Source: UBA6626 sp963579995 (lineage in GTDB: Bacteria; Planctomycetota; Phycisphaerae; Phycisphaerales; Phycisphaeraceae). From it: DNA of 13,784 bases. Every line of letters starts with the position of its first letter. The first letter of the stretch is position 1. Shown piece after piece: positions 7,060-13,784 of the stretch. The position numbers were made by a program, and so were the translations under genes. The stretch lies in NCBI GenBank assembly GCA_963579995.1, contig CAUZIY010000082.1:1-13784 (forward strand), written 5' to 3'. The notes below the pieces were generated by a model, which was given only the letters and a program-made list of their open reading frames with translations, had not been told where the DNA came from and searched no databases.

Positions 7060-8664
7060 TCAGGATGTGAAATGACCTGTTGATCTGCGGGGACGGGTAA
7101 GGCATCCCATTGCCCCGATCAGCAGGCCAAAGGAGGTTGGTTCGGGTACCAGTGAAGGTTCTTGTGCCGTACTCCAGTTGGCACCGAGGATGCCAAGATC
7201 TTCAATGTCAACGATGAGGTCTGAATTAAAATCGCCATCACTGAATTCTGCGCCTGTGATGTTGAAATTAACACCAACAATGCCCAGGTCGGTGATATCC
7301 ACCAAGCCGTCTGCGTTGGCATCACCGGGAATGACTACCGGGTCAGGCAGAGCAACGAATTCGAACCGTTGTTGGGTGTAATTGCCGACACTGTTGGTAA
7401 TGCGAAAATCAATGTAATGGTTCCCTTCGATTGAAAAGGCACGTTCAACGAGAAATTCCTCGGTGTAATCTCCAAAGCCACCGTCGACCGGTAACAGGTT
7501 CGTCCACAGTTCACGGTTAACACGATATTGCGCGGAAGTTAGCGTATTGATGGTGTAATCACCTTCAGCAGGGTCCAGGCTGACCAAGGGGCTGACCGAG
7601 GTGTTGATTTGGGCCTGGAAGATGCGTTCGGCTGGCTGGCTGTTACTGGTGTCTGCAATCAGGGTTGGGTTGGTATCCAGGATGTCAGGGATCGTATTTT
7701 CATTAGTATCGCGCCATCCAATCGCATCGAGGGTGCCGTCACTAATGGCGTGCACACCGTGGGTTTTCATTACTGCCGAGATCGAGTTCTCATTCGGCTC
7801 CTCGCCGCCGGGTAGATTGGCTGCATTGGTGTTGTAGGTATGCAGGTAGCCGGAAATTTCATCGGTTTCATGGCTGCCGTATTCGTCCAGGGCGCCGAAG
7901 ACATGTCCCAATTCATGCAGATAGGTCCATGAAGGGTCATCTTCGTATCCCTTGGTGTAAGGGCCGTTGATGCTGGCGCTGGCTCGGCCGTAATAGGGTT
8001 TGATAAAGGTGGTTACAGCCCAGTGGCTGTTCTTTGCACGACGGATGTCGTCATTGAAATGCCGCGTGGCAGTTGAAAATGAACTGTATTGCGCATAATC
8101 GGGGTCAATAAGGCTAAGTGCGTCGACAAAGCCAACCGAAGAACTGGTGTTGCCGATGTCATCCACGGTGAAGGGAGCCCCTTCGTTATAGATGTCATTC
8201 GTGAAATGAACGGTGATGTCCAACTGGGCACCTGGGTGATGCCGTGATTCGCTTTCTTCATTCCAGTAGGAGGCGGACTCCTCCACCCGTTGTGTCCGGC
8301 TGTCCAGCATGCTTTGTGACCAGTGCACCACCCCGCAATTAATTGTGTCACAATCATCTGGTGATACTTTCGGGTGTTCACGGTCATCAAGATCCCGTAA
8401 CTGGTCGTCCTGGATGAAAAGGATGTTATGGGTGTAACTGCCCAGGGCGTATTCCGCCGTGTCATAAATGGAATCAGCGCCAAATGGCACCTGGTCATTT
8501 GAGCCGTTGCGCATGAAGTTGCGATTTGGCTGTCGTCCGTCACCCAGGCCGACATCATCAATTTCAAACCCAAGAACCTCGGCCCGGCAAAGGTTGTTGG
8601 ACAGGCCAAGGATTACGGTCACGCTGATGATGCCAATGAATGTCCAAGTCCTGTTGGTCACCAT
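7060..8664 (-). CDS. Secreted zinc metalloprotease-like protein with dockerin pair and PEP-CTERM signal
   Basis: The 534-residue product has an N-terminal signal peptide (hydrophobic stretch about 8-22, likely cut near 27-29). The zinc motif HELGHVFGALDEY is at 250-262; HExxH supplies two ligands and the catalytic Glu251, and the following DEY resembles M64-type (IgA peptidase-like) metalloproteases. A beta-rich region follows, and then a dockerin-like calcium pair (447-497). The C terminus has VPEPT (506-510), a short hydrophobic segment (511-522) and Arg-rich TRPRR, which is a PEP-CTERM exosortase sorting signal. It should therefore be exported, processed by exosortase and attached to or released from the envelope. 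The gene converges on the plus-strand LEPR-XLL genes with 135 bases between stops, and its own sigma-70-like promoter lies 36 bases upstream. A third zinc ligand is not assigned with certainty. The family assignment is by motif only. Confidence 0.85.
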   Translation of the reverse strand: MVTNRTWTFIGIISVTVILGLSNNLCRAEVLGFEIDDVGLGDGRQPNRNFMRNGSNDQVPFGADSIYDTAEYALGSYTHNILFIQDDQLRDLDDREHPKVSPDDCDTINCGVVHWSQSMLDSRTQRVEESASYWNEESESRHHPGAQLDITVHFTNDIYNEGAPFTVDDIGNTSSSVGFVDALSLIDPDYAQYSSFSTATRHFNDDIRRAKNSHWAVTTFIKPYYGRASASINGPYTKGYEDDPSWTYLHELGHVFGALDEYGSHETDEISGYLHTYNTNAANLPGGEEPNENSISAVMKTHGVHAISDGTLDAIGWRDTNENTIPDILDTNPTLIADTSNSQPAERIFQAQINTSVSPLVSLDPAEGDYTINTLTSAQYRVNRELWTNLLPVDGGFGDYTEEFLVERAFSIEGNHYIDFRITNSVGNYTQQRFEFVALPDPVVIPGDANADGLVDITDLGIVGVNFNITGAEFSDGDFNSDLIVDIEDLGILGANWSTAQEPSLVPEPTSFGLLIGAMGCLTRPRRSTGHFTS

Positions 8665-8699
8665 TTCCCTTCCGCTGGATATGAAAATCTGTTGCCTTT

Positions 8700-8728
8700 A
8701 TTTTACCCGCCTTTTGGGGCTATTCCAA
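8700..8728 (-). promoter_or_regulatory. Sigma-70-like promoter of the PEP-CTERM metalloprotease
   Basis: Read on the minus strand, TTGGAA (complement of 8723-8728) and TAAAAT (complement of 8700-8705) have the ideal 17-base spacing and match the -35 and -10 consensus at 4/6 and 5/6 positions. The start would be near 8693, leaving a leader of about 29 bases with a GGAAGG ribosome site before the ATG at 8664. This would make the protease transcriptionally independent of the dioxygenase genes upstream. Confidence 0.45.
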
Positions 8729-8785
8729 ACAGTTTTTGATTTGGATGATTAAAATCAAGCCAAATTTCCAAGAGGTTCATGAGGG

Positions 8786-9805
8786 TTAAATGGATGGCGA
8801 GGTCTCACGCGGCCGGTATCTGGGTTTAAAGGCACGACCGTGAAAGAATTCTATGAGTTCGTCCGGAACGCTGTCGATGCAGCCCATCCAATCGGTGTCA
8901 CCAATGAGGTAGTCGGAGTGAACCATCCGGCAGAGCATGATCAGGCGTTCGCGGTCACTACGAATCGGGATGGTTCGGTGCATGAGTGGACCGTCGGCAA
9001 ACAGCAGAACCGAACCGCGCTTTGCTTCTACCTGGTGAAAAAAGGGGGATTGGGGGTTATTCTCAATATAGGTTCGTAGTTCATCGAAAGGGATATCAAA
9101 TTTATGACTTCCTGCGAAGATGCCGGTTCCGCCATCTTCCGGCCCGACATCGGTCAGGTAAAGGATCAGACCAAGGATTTGTGTATGGAACCAGCCGTTC
9201 ATGCAGACGGCGCGGTCTCGATGTCGACTTACGCCACCATGCCATCCTAGAACATTGTCTGTGCTTCGTTGGTTAAACCGCACGGCAAGCATGTCAAATC
9301 GAAATGTTCCACCCAATAGCTCTGTGGCGATGCCGAAGAGGCGTGGTTTGGTCAGTATGGAAAGAAAGATCGGGTCAAGACCCAGCGTCCCTTCGATTTC
9401 GAGGCGATCCAGATAGAAATCGCCATTTCCCATTTTATTGCGTACACCGCGCCATTTGGATCCATTCCGATGTGCGTGGTATTTTGTTTCCGGTCGTGGT
9501 TTTGGAAAACAAGCATCACCTGTCGCCTCTAGAATTCCTTGTTTTTCCTTCTTGGCAACGGATTCAATGGCAGCCATTTCCTGCGGTGTAAACAGATCGT
9601 CTAAAATGGTGTATCCGTAAAGTTCAAAGTGCATCCTCTGTTCCAGCGACAAAGCGGGAAAGGGATAATCAGGCTCCGGATACATAGATGGCATATCTTT
9701 AAATGAAAGGCCGGGATGTGGCGGTAGTTTTCGCACCTTTTTGGATGGGTGTTGTTTGCTGTTCGTATTCTCTGGCATGGCGCGTGTTACCTTGTTGTTA
9801 CCCAT
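8786..9805 (-). CDS. Phytanoyl-CoA dioxygenase (PhyH) family protein with HGG in place of the HxD iron motif
   Basis: The 339-residue protein has the PhyH-type Fe(II)/2-oxoglutarate double-stranded beta-helix fold. It shows the N-terminal FELYGYTILDDLFTPQEM segment, GTGIFAGSHK (226-235) and GSVLLFADGPLMHRT, with distal His276 followed by Arg residues (282, 285, 287) suited to bind 2-oxoglutarate. Where family members normally have HxD, this protein has W-H189-G-G191. His189 to His276 is 87 residues, close to the usual spacing. A second HxD-like triplet, H195-R-D197, lies just after. The HGG may mean a changed reaction, an iron site completed by another residue, or loss of activity. The ATG at 9805 has no clear ribosome site. 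Met10 (9778), behind an AAGG, is an alternative start. The gene lies downstream of a second PhyH gene on the same strand. The substrate is unknown, and no signal peptide is seen. Confidence 0.82.
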   Translation of the reverse strand: MGNNKVTRAMPENTNSKQHPSKKVRKLPPHPGLSFKDMPSMYPEPDYPFPALSLEQRMHFELYGYTILDDLFTPQEMAAIESVAKKEKQGILEATGDACFPKPRPETKYHAHRNGSKWRGVRNKMGNGDFYLDRLEIEGTLGLDPIFLSILTKPRLFGIATELLGGTFRFDMLAVRFNQRSTDNVLGWHGGVSRHRDRAVCMNGWFHTQILGLILYLTDVGPEDGGTGIFAGSHKFDIPFDELRTYIENNPQSPFFHQVEAKRGSVLLFADGPLMHRTIPIRSDRERLIMLCRMVHSDYLIGDTDWMGCIDSVPDELIEFFHGRAFKPRYRPRETSPSI

Positions 9806-9824
9806 ACGGGTTTGTGCCTATTTT

Positions 9825-9830
9825 ATTGTA
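9825..9830 (-). promoter_or_regulatory. Possible -10 element upstream of the intact PhyH gene
   Basis: On the minus strand TACAAT (5/6 match to TATAAT) lies 19 bases upstream of the ATG at 9805 and 46 upstream of the alternative ATG at 9778. No good -35 hexamer is seen at 16-18 bases, so the element is weak. The gene may instead be read through from the PhyH gene upstream. Confidence 0.22.
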
Positions 9831-9921
9831 AATTGTGTCACCCAATCTGGGAATGACATCGTTTTATTGTATCGGGCGGTACGGCTTTGGTTTGTCAGGG
9901 TAATGCAATGCCAGGAGTTGC

Positions 9922-10799
9922 TTATTGCAGGCCCAACTGCTTTAGCCTGGCTGGACGATGTGCGGGTGGATGGGGTTTGGAAAGCGATGCCTCCCATAAC
10001 CGGCACCACTTGTCGTAATTGTTCATCACGCGGTTGGGCTCGCATGAACGGACGACAAAGTCTGGTTGAAATGGTCGGCCGGTGGGTGTTCCTGTTTTTT
10101 GGTAACGCAGGTCCAGACTCCACCGCACCTGGCCAGCAGTTCGGTTCGGAAGACCCCGATGGGGCGTGAATTGGGTGAGGAATATGACGCTTCCTTTGAC
10201 ACATTGAGCAGTAACAGGTGTGAGTGGTGGTAGTAGATCAGGCCTGATTTGAGTCCCGTTGTTTTGGATATGCTCTAGGTAACGAAGATGGTGTATGCCT
10301 GGAAGGATTTCCATACATCCATTGCGCGGTTTACATCGACCAATGGAATCCAGCAGGTAACGATGAGTGATTGGTCACCTTCGGGCCAGTACACGCCGGC
10401 ATCCTGATGCCATGGCGCGTTCACCGAGGAGGGGACCATGCCCCGTAGATGTTGAATTGGATTACAGAAAATTTCCGAGCCGATCAAACACTCGACGCCA
10501 TCCAGGAGTTTTTGGTTGTGCAGGAAGGTAAAGGCGGCATGTCCACGCATCTCCATGATGTCAAGGCCAGTATGAATCAGGTCGCAATCACGTTGAAGGG
10601 CTGCCAATCCGCATTCAAACGGCTGGTCCTTGAACAGGTTGCTGAGTTGACCTGTGTCATGCAGCTGCCGTGCTCGTCGGTCAACATGTGCGTTGATCTC
10701 GGTGATCACTGGATCAAGGTCGTTCTCATCGAGGAGGTTTTCAACGATAACGAATCCGTTGTGATTGAAGTCGGCAATTTGTCTTGTGGATAGCGTCAT
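9922..10799 (-). pseudogene. Phytanoyl-CoA dioxygenase family gene split by a single-base frameshift
   Basis: Two overlapping frames together make one PhyH-family protein of about 292 residues, a normal length. The first frame (from the ATG at 10799) gives the N-terminal domain, the canonical iron motif W-H131-Q-D133 and WIPLVDVNR (150-158), then leaves the family sequence and stops near 10275. The next frame resumes with NGCMEILPG, exactly the expected continuation. It carries GSVIFLTQFTPHRGLPN (the distal iron His), VRWSLDLRYQ (the 2-oxoglutarate Arg in R-x-S) and PTGRPFQPDFVVRS, and ends at 9922. Losing one base near 10330-10335 explains the break. No slippery heptamer is present, so programmed frameshifting is unlikely; a sequencing error or recent decay are the alternatives. 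A GGAG lies 14 bases before the ATG. The gene faces the Gfo/Idh gene across a 183-base divergent region. Confidence 0.8.
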
Positions 10800-10883
10800 G
10801 GGCCGATGTCTGTCTCCAGGATGGAGTTCTGTGGGGTTCGCTCCTGGAAACCGGGGATTTGGAGTGACAAACTCACAAGGACG

Positions 10884-10889
10884 TATAAT
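10884..10889 (+). promoter_or_regulatory. Possible -10 element in the divergent region
   Basis: A perfect TATAAT lies 93 bases upstream of the ATG at 10983 in the 183-base region between the divergent PhyH and Gfo/Idh genes. The nearest -35-like hexamer, GTGACA at 10864-10869, is only 14 bases away, which is too short for a standard promoter. The element is therefore weakly supported. Nothing else clear is seen in this region. Confidence 0.25.
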
Positions 10890-10982
10890 TGCAATATACC
10901 AGTCAATTTATTTCAGCGAGTAGTATGAAGGGTTGTGTGGCAGTTGCCCGATTCAATTTGCAAGGTGTGACAAGGGGCTATC

Positions 10983-12037
10983 ATGGCCATGCCAATTCAA
11001 CTGGGTATTGTCGGCTGTGGTGTTGTAAGTGACAGCCATTTGAACTTGCTGCTGAGTGCCCTTTGGTCGAGATGGTTGCCGTGGCAGATCTGCGCAGGAG
11101 TTGTGCAGAGGCTGCGGCAGAGAAATATGAAATATCATCGTGTCACGAAAACGACGAGGATCTGTTGAAAGATCCGCATATTGAAGCAGTCGTGCTTGCA
11201 GTTCCAGCGGGTGTACGAACTTCAATTTCCTGCACGGCGCTTGAATGTGGCAAGCATGTCCTTCTGGAGAAACCTGCTGCCACAAGTGCTGCGGAAATTG
11301 AAAAGATGATGGCCCTGCGTCGTGACCGGGTGGTCGCTTGCTGCTCCTGTCGGTACGCGTTTGCTGGGCACGCCCAGGTGGCGGCGCAATCTGTGGCGCA
11401 AGGCTTGCTGGGGGAAATCCGTGTGGTGCGTATCCGGGTACTGCGTGCGGCGAGCAATCCTGCCGGGGACCCACCACCTTGGCGGCAGAGTATGAGTTTG
11501 AATGGCGGTGGGATCCTTGTGAACTGGGGTTGCTACGATCTGGATTACATGATGCAGGTGACGGGCTGGCAACTAAAACCCAAGGAGGTTATGGCTCATT
11601 GGTGGCCTGTGGCAGAAAAAATGTCTGCTTTCGTGGCGGCAGGTTCAGATGCTGACTCACACTATACGGCGTTCGTGCAATGTGAAGATGACGTTGTAAT
11701 CAGCATGGAGCGAGGTGAGTTTTCCAGTTCCCAATCCGACATGGCATGGCAGATCATTGGTACGGATGCGAGTCTTTGTCTGCCCATGCGGCCGACGAAT
11801 GATAAAAAAGATGAGGTGATCCTGAACCAATTCAGGCCGGGTGACGGGGTCGTGAGTGAAAGCATTTGGACCGAAGCAGATGCGTGTTTGGAGGATGATG
11901 TTATTCATGACTTCGCACGAGCGATCAGAGACGGATCTCCGCCCAAGACCAGCCTGGAGCGTGCTCTGGTCATACAGAAAATAACGGATGCGATCTATGC
12001 ATCAGCCAAGTCAGACAGGAGTGTGTCGGTGTCGTGA
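10983..12037 (+). pseudogene. Gfo/Idh/MocA family oxidoreductase gene split by a single-base frameshift
   Basis: Joined across one missing base, this gene encodes about 351 residues, the normal family length. The first frame gives MAMPIQLGIVGCGVVSDSHL, with the NAD(P)-binding GxGxxx turn after an AAGGGG ribosome site at 10972-10977, then loses family character and stops at 11168. From about 11048 the next frame reads AAECPLVEMVAVADL, the expected second strand of the Rossmann fold. It goes on to VVLAVPAG, CGKHVLLEKPAA (the conserved EKP with the catalytic Lys), the GGGILVNWGCYDLDYMM segment of the C-terminal domain, and the end at 12037. The break lies near 11046-11047, outside any homopolymer or slippery heptamer. 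The gene is followed after 49 bases by a sugar phosphate isomerase/epimerase gene, a common pairing in sugar or inositol catabolism. The frameshift may be an assembly error or true inactivation. Confidence 0.82.
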
Positions 12038-12086
12038 GTAACCACGGTGCCCTGGATTTGTTGCTGATCAACAGAAAGTGATATCC

Positions 12087-12842
12087 ATGAAGTTGTGTTT
12101 CATGACCTTTGTGTGTCCGTCCTGGGACATCAAAACGATTGTTCGATTTGCAGGTGAGACGGATTACGATGGCGTGGAGATCAGGGTGGATATCAAGCAC
12201 AATCACCAGGTGTCAACGCAATCTACTCCAGAACAAAGGCGTTTGGTCAAGAAGCTGTTTGATGATCAGGGTGTGAATGTCGCGTGCATTGCAACCTCGG
12301 TACGTCTTGCCTGTCCGGAACCTGCAAGGCATCGGGAGAACATGAACGTCGCCAAGACCAACTTGGAGTTGGCGGCAGACCTGGGTGCCGAGGTCGTCAG
12401 GATCTTTGCCGGCAGTGTAATTCCGGCACTGACCGATGAAGCGGCGGATCAGGTTGGGATGGCTTTTGATGAACTGGGGAGCTACGCAAAACCACTGGGT
12501 GTCTGCCCGATGCTTGAGTGTGGTCACGACATCATTAAAGGGACGGCCGAGGCGGCTGCGGTCATCAGCCGGGTCAAGTCAGGAAATGTTGGTGCCCTGT
12601 GGAATCATTCGCAGATCGACGACCAGGCATTTAGTGTCGTAAAAGACCGTATTCGACATTTTCATGTTCACGATGAAGTTCTTGATCAGGACAATAAAAA
12701 CATACTTGAACTGGCAAAGCGGATGAAGGGCGTCGATTATCGCGGGTATGTCTCCTTGGAAATCATCAAGAAGAAAGATTTGCCTGAGGATTTGCTCAGA
12801 CAGACCGCAACGCGTCTCAAGCAGCTTATTGCGCAGGCTTGA
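12087..12842 (+). CDS. Sugar phosphate isomerase/epimerase family (xylose isomerase-like TIM barrel)
   Basis: The 251-residue protein has the AP-endonuclease-2/xylose isomerase-like barrel fold, a normal length for the family. The features are YDGVEIR (27-33) in the second barrel strand, LGAEVVRIF (99-107), MLECGHD with likely metal ligand Glu144, GALWNHSQ with Asn173 where an Asp is usual, RHFHVHD (190-196) with His193, and YVSLEI with Glu225. I chose the ATG at 12087; a GTG nine bases earlier (12078) is in frame, and an AGAAAG precedes both. It lies 49 bases after the frameshifted Gfo/Idh gene and is presumably cotranscribed with it. Such pairs usually convert keto- or inositol-type sugars, but the substrate cannot be told here. 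The Asp-to-Asn change may weaken or alter metal binding. Confidence 0.82.
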   Translation: MKLCFMTFVCPSWDIKTIVRFAGETDYDGVEIRVDIKHNHQVSTQSTPEQRRLVKKLFDDQGVNVACIATSVRLACPEPARHRENMNVAKTNLELAADLGAEVVRIFAGSVIPALTDEAADQVGMAFDELGSYAKPLGVCPMLECGHDIIKGTAEAAAVISRVKSGNVGALWNHSQIDDQAFSVVKDRIRHFHVHDEVLDQDNKNILELAKRMKGVDYRGYVSLEIIKKKDLPEDLLRQTATRLKQLIAQA

Positions 12843-12910
12843 CTTCACCATTGCCAGATACGCAGCAGCTTAGGACCCCCATTTGTGGAAGGTGAGCATG
12901 GCATGCGATG

Positions 12911-12939
12911 GGATCAGCCATTTGTTTGGCATGTGATCC
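12911..12939. terminator. Hairpin between convergent genes
   Basis: GGATCA-GCCA (12911-12920) pairs with TGGC (12927-12930) and, past a 3-base bulge, TGATCC (12934-12939), around the loop TTTGTT. It lies 69 bases after the isomerase stop and 58 bases from the stop of the convergent glycosidase-like gene, so it could serve transcripts from both sides. There is no T run, so it is only a candidate terminator. Confidence 0.38.
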
Positions 12940-12997
12940 ACTGGTTGGATCTGAGCCAGCCTTGTAGAACAACCTCATATTAGGACCAGCCAAACCG

Positions 12998-13784
12998 TCA
13001 TGAGAAACTCAGCCCATATAACTTCGACCGGTTCATTTCGATCAGCAGACGCAATGGTCCGCCCCCTTTGGGGAGTTCCTTCTGGCCCCGCCATGCCATC
13101 TTGTGTGTCACCGTGTCACCGGTAAAAGGTTCGCAATCGTTGAGTTGCCAACCTTGGATAGGCGCACCATCGGCATTTTGCGCCTCGATGCGCAGGCTTC
13201 CGCCTGGTGCGACAGCAGCATTGACCACCAATTGACTGGCATTGGTTGATAGTGGCTGTGTGACCAGATGACCGGTTTCATTGACCGGTTCGGCGTGAGC
13301 TACGCGTCCGGCTTTGCATCTTGCGATGCCGACGAAATTTTGGACGGGCCGCCGATTGTCATAAATATCTCGCCAGGATTTAAAGTTCCCCTCCTTTAAG
13401 TAGTGTGGAAAACGCTTTTTGAACTGGTCGAAAGTACCCTGATTCAAAAATGCCTTGCTGGTGTAGTGCAGTGAGGGCGAGGCGCTGTAGGGGAACCACC
13501 ATTCATCTCCGAACTGATAGGAGTTGCCCTCTGCCTCGCGGCTCCAGCCGCCACTGTAAGTACCGGGTGATCCCAGTTCGATAAATGGCCGCCGCTGCTT
13601 GGTGAACCGGTGCCAGTTCACCAGATCGCGGCTCCAAACAAGTTCCGGCCAAAGGTGCCCGCGCCATAGTTCGTAATGCAGCACTTTCCCCAGGTACATG
13701 GGGTTCTTTTTGAGTGCACTTCGAGCGTGAAGGTTTCGCTTGAATCCTGATGGCGGTGGATCTTCAACCAGGCAACTGCCAGTT
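12998..13784 (-). CDS. Glycosidase-like beta-propeller protein, C-terminal part (cut by window edge)
   Basis: The frame is open to the window edge, so the 261 residues seen are the C-terminal part of a longer protein; the Met at 13699 is internal. The segment YLGKVLHYELWRGHLWPELV followed by WSRDLVNWHRF is the repeated blade pattern (read-out of a sample, then SRDxxNW) of five-bladed beta-propeller glycoside hydrolases of the GH32/GH43 type and their planctomycete relatives. After FVGIARCKAGRV comes a C-terminal beta-sandwich-like domain with GGSLRIEAQNADGAPIQGW and LLIEMNRSKLYGLSF. No catalytic residues can be assigned from this part, and the signal peptide, if any, is outside. It converges on the Gfo/Idh-isomerase pair with 155 bases between stops, which fits a carbohydrate-related neighbourhood. 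Assignment to a numbered family would need the missing part. Confidence 0.65.
   Translation of the reverse strand, partial: TGSCLVEDPPPSGFKRNLHARSALKKNPMYLGKVLHYELWRGHLWPELVWSRDLVNWHRFTKQRRPFIELGSPGTYSGGWSREAEGNSYQFGDEWWFPYSASPSLHYTSKAFLNQGTFDQFKKRFPHYLKEGNFKSWRDIYDNRRPVQNFVGIARCKAGRVAHAEPVNETGHLVTQPLSTNASQLVVNAAVAPGGSLRIEAQNADGAPIQGWQLNDCEPFTGDTVTHKMAWRGQKELPKGGGPLRLLIEMNRSKLYGLSFS

Noticed and set aside
8013..8609. 198-codon open frame on the minus strand
   Set aside because: It lies in another frame of the metalloprotease gene, whose signal peptide, HELGH motif, dockerin pair and PEP-CTERM are all in the main frame.
8736..8758. TTGATTT-N9-AAATCAA inverted repeat upstream of the metalloprotease promoter
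   Set aside because: The arms are AT-rich with a 9-base spacer and no T tail. It could be an operator, but chance is equally likely without comparative data.
9741..10204. Overlapping open frames on both strands between the two PhyH genes
   Set aside because: They overlap the C-terminal half of the frameshifted PhyH gene, have no ribosome site, and show no recognisable sequence.
10300..11070. Programmed ribosomal frameshifting as the reason for the two split genes
   Set aside because: Neither junction has a slippery heptamer or a clear downstream pseudoknot, and both families are normally encoded in one frame.

Overview
The window looks like a chromosomal segment of a Planctomycetota bacterium, possibly a Phycisphaerae-like lineage, though the class is a guess. 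Three secreted proteins support this. Each carries a tandem dockerin-type calcium-binding pair. Two have the N-terminal LEPR-XLL sorting motif typical of planctomycete surface proteins, and one ends in a PEP-CTERM exosortase signal. The flanking genes (Gfo/Idh/MocA oxidoreductases, a sugar phosphate isomerase/epimerase, phytanoyl-CoA dioxygenase-like enzymes, a C45 acyltransferase-like hydrolase and a glycosidase-like protein) are also families that are abundant in planctomycete genomes. No rRNA, tRNA, CRISPR array, insertion sequence or phage gene was seen.

Layout. (1) 1-1197, minus strand: a C45 family autoprocessing hydrolase, followed by the first 33 codons of a Gfo/Idh/MocA oxidoreductase cut by the window edge. 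(2) 1198-1733: a regulatory region with a small doubtful ORF, an AT-rich palindrome, an excellent sigma-54 (-24/-12) promoter and an intrinsic terminator inside the leader. (3) 1734-6924, plus strand: an 1156-residue subtilase (LEPR-XLL, two dockerin repeats, S8 catalytic domain, P domain, choice-of-anchor L-like domain), then a 516-residue LEPR-XLL/dockerin protein ending in a glycine-zipper membrane segment between charged helices. A 21-bp hairpin separates them. (4) 7060-8664, minus strand: a convergent secreted zinc metalloprotease with HELGH...DEY, a C-terminal dockerin pair and PEP-CTERM. (5) 8786-10799, minus strand: two phytanoyl-CoA dioxygenase family genes. The downstream one is intact but has HGG where the iron-binding HxD is expected. 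The upstream one has canonical HQD but is split by a single-base frameshift. (6) 10983-12842, plus strand: a Gfo/Idh/MocA oxidoreductase, also split by one single-base frameshift, and a sugar phosphate isomerase/epimerase. (7) 12998-13784, minus strand: the C-terminal part of a glycosidase-like beta-propeller protein running off the edge.

How they may work together. Regions 3 and 4 form a small island of surface proteins: two proteases and one membrane-active-looking protein that share the same calcium-binding module but use two different export and anchoring signals. The subtilase is probably under sigma-54 control with a possible attenuator, whereas the metalloprotease has a sigma-70-like promoter. 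The flanking regions look like small catabolic or modification clusters for sugars or sugar-like compounds, with an oxidoreductase, isomerase, dioxygenases and a glycosidase-like protein. The substrate cannot be read from the sequence. The two frameshifts lie about 700 bp apart in divergent genes and may be assembly errors or real gene decay.
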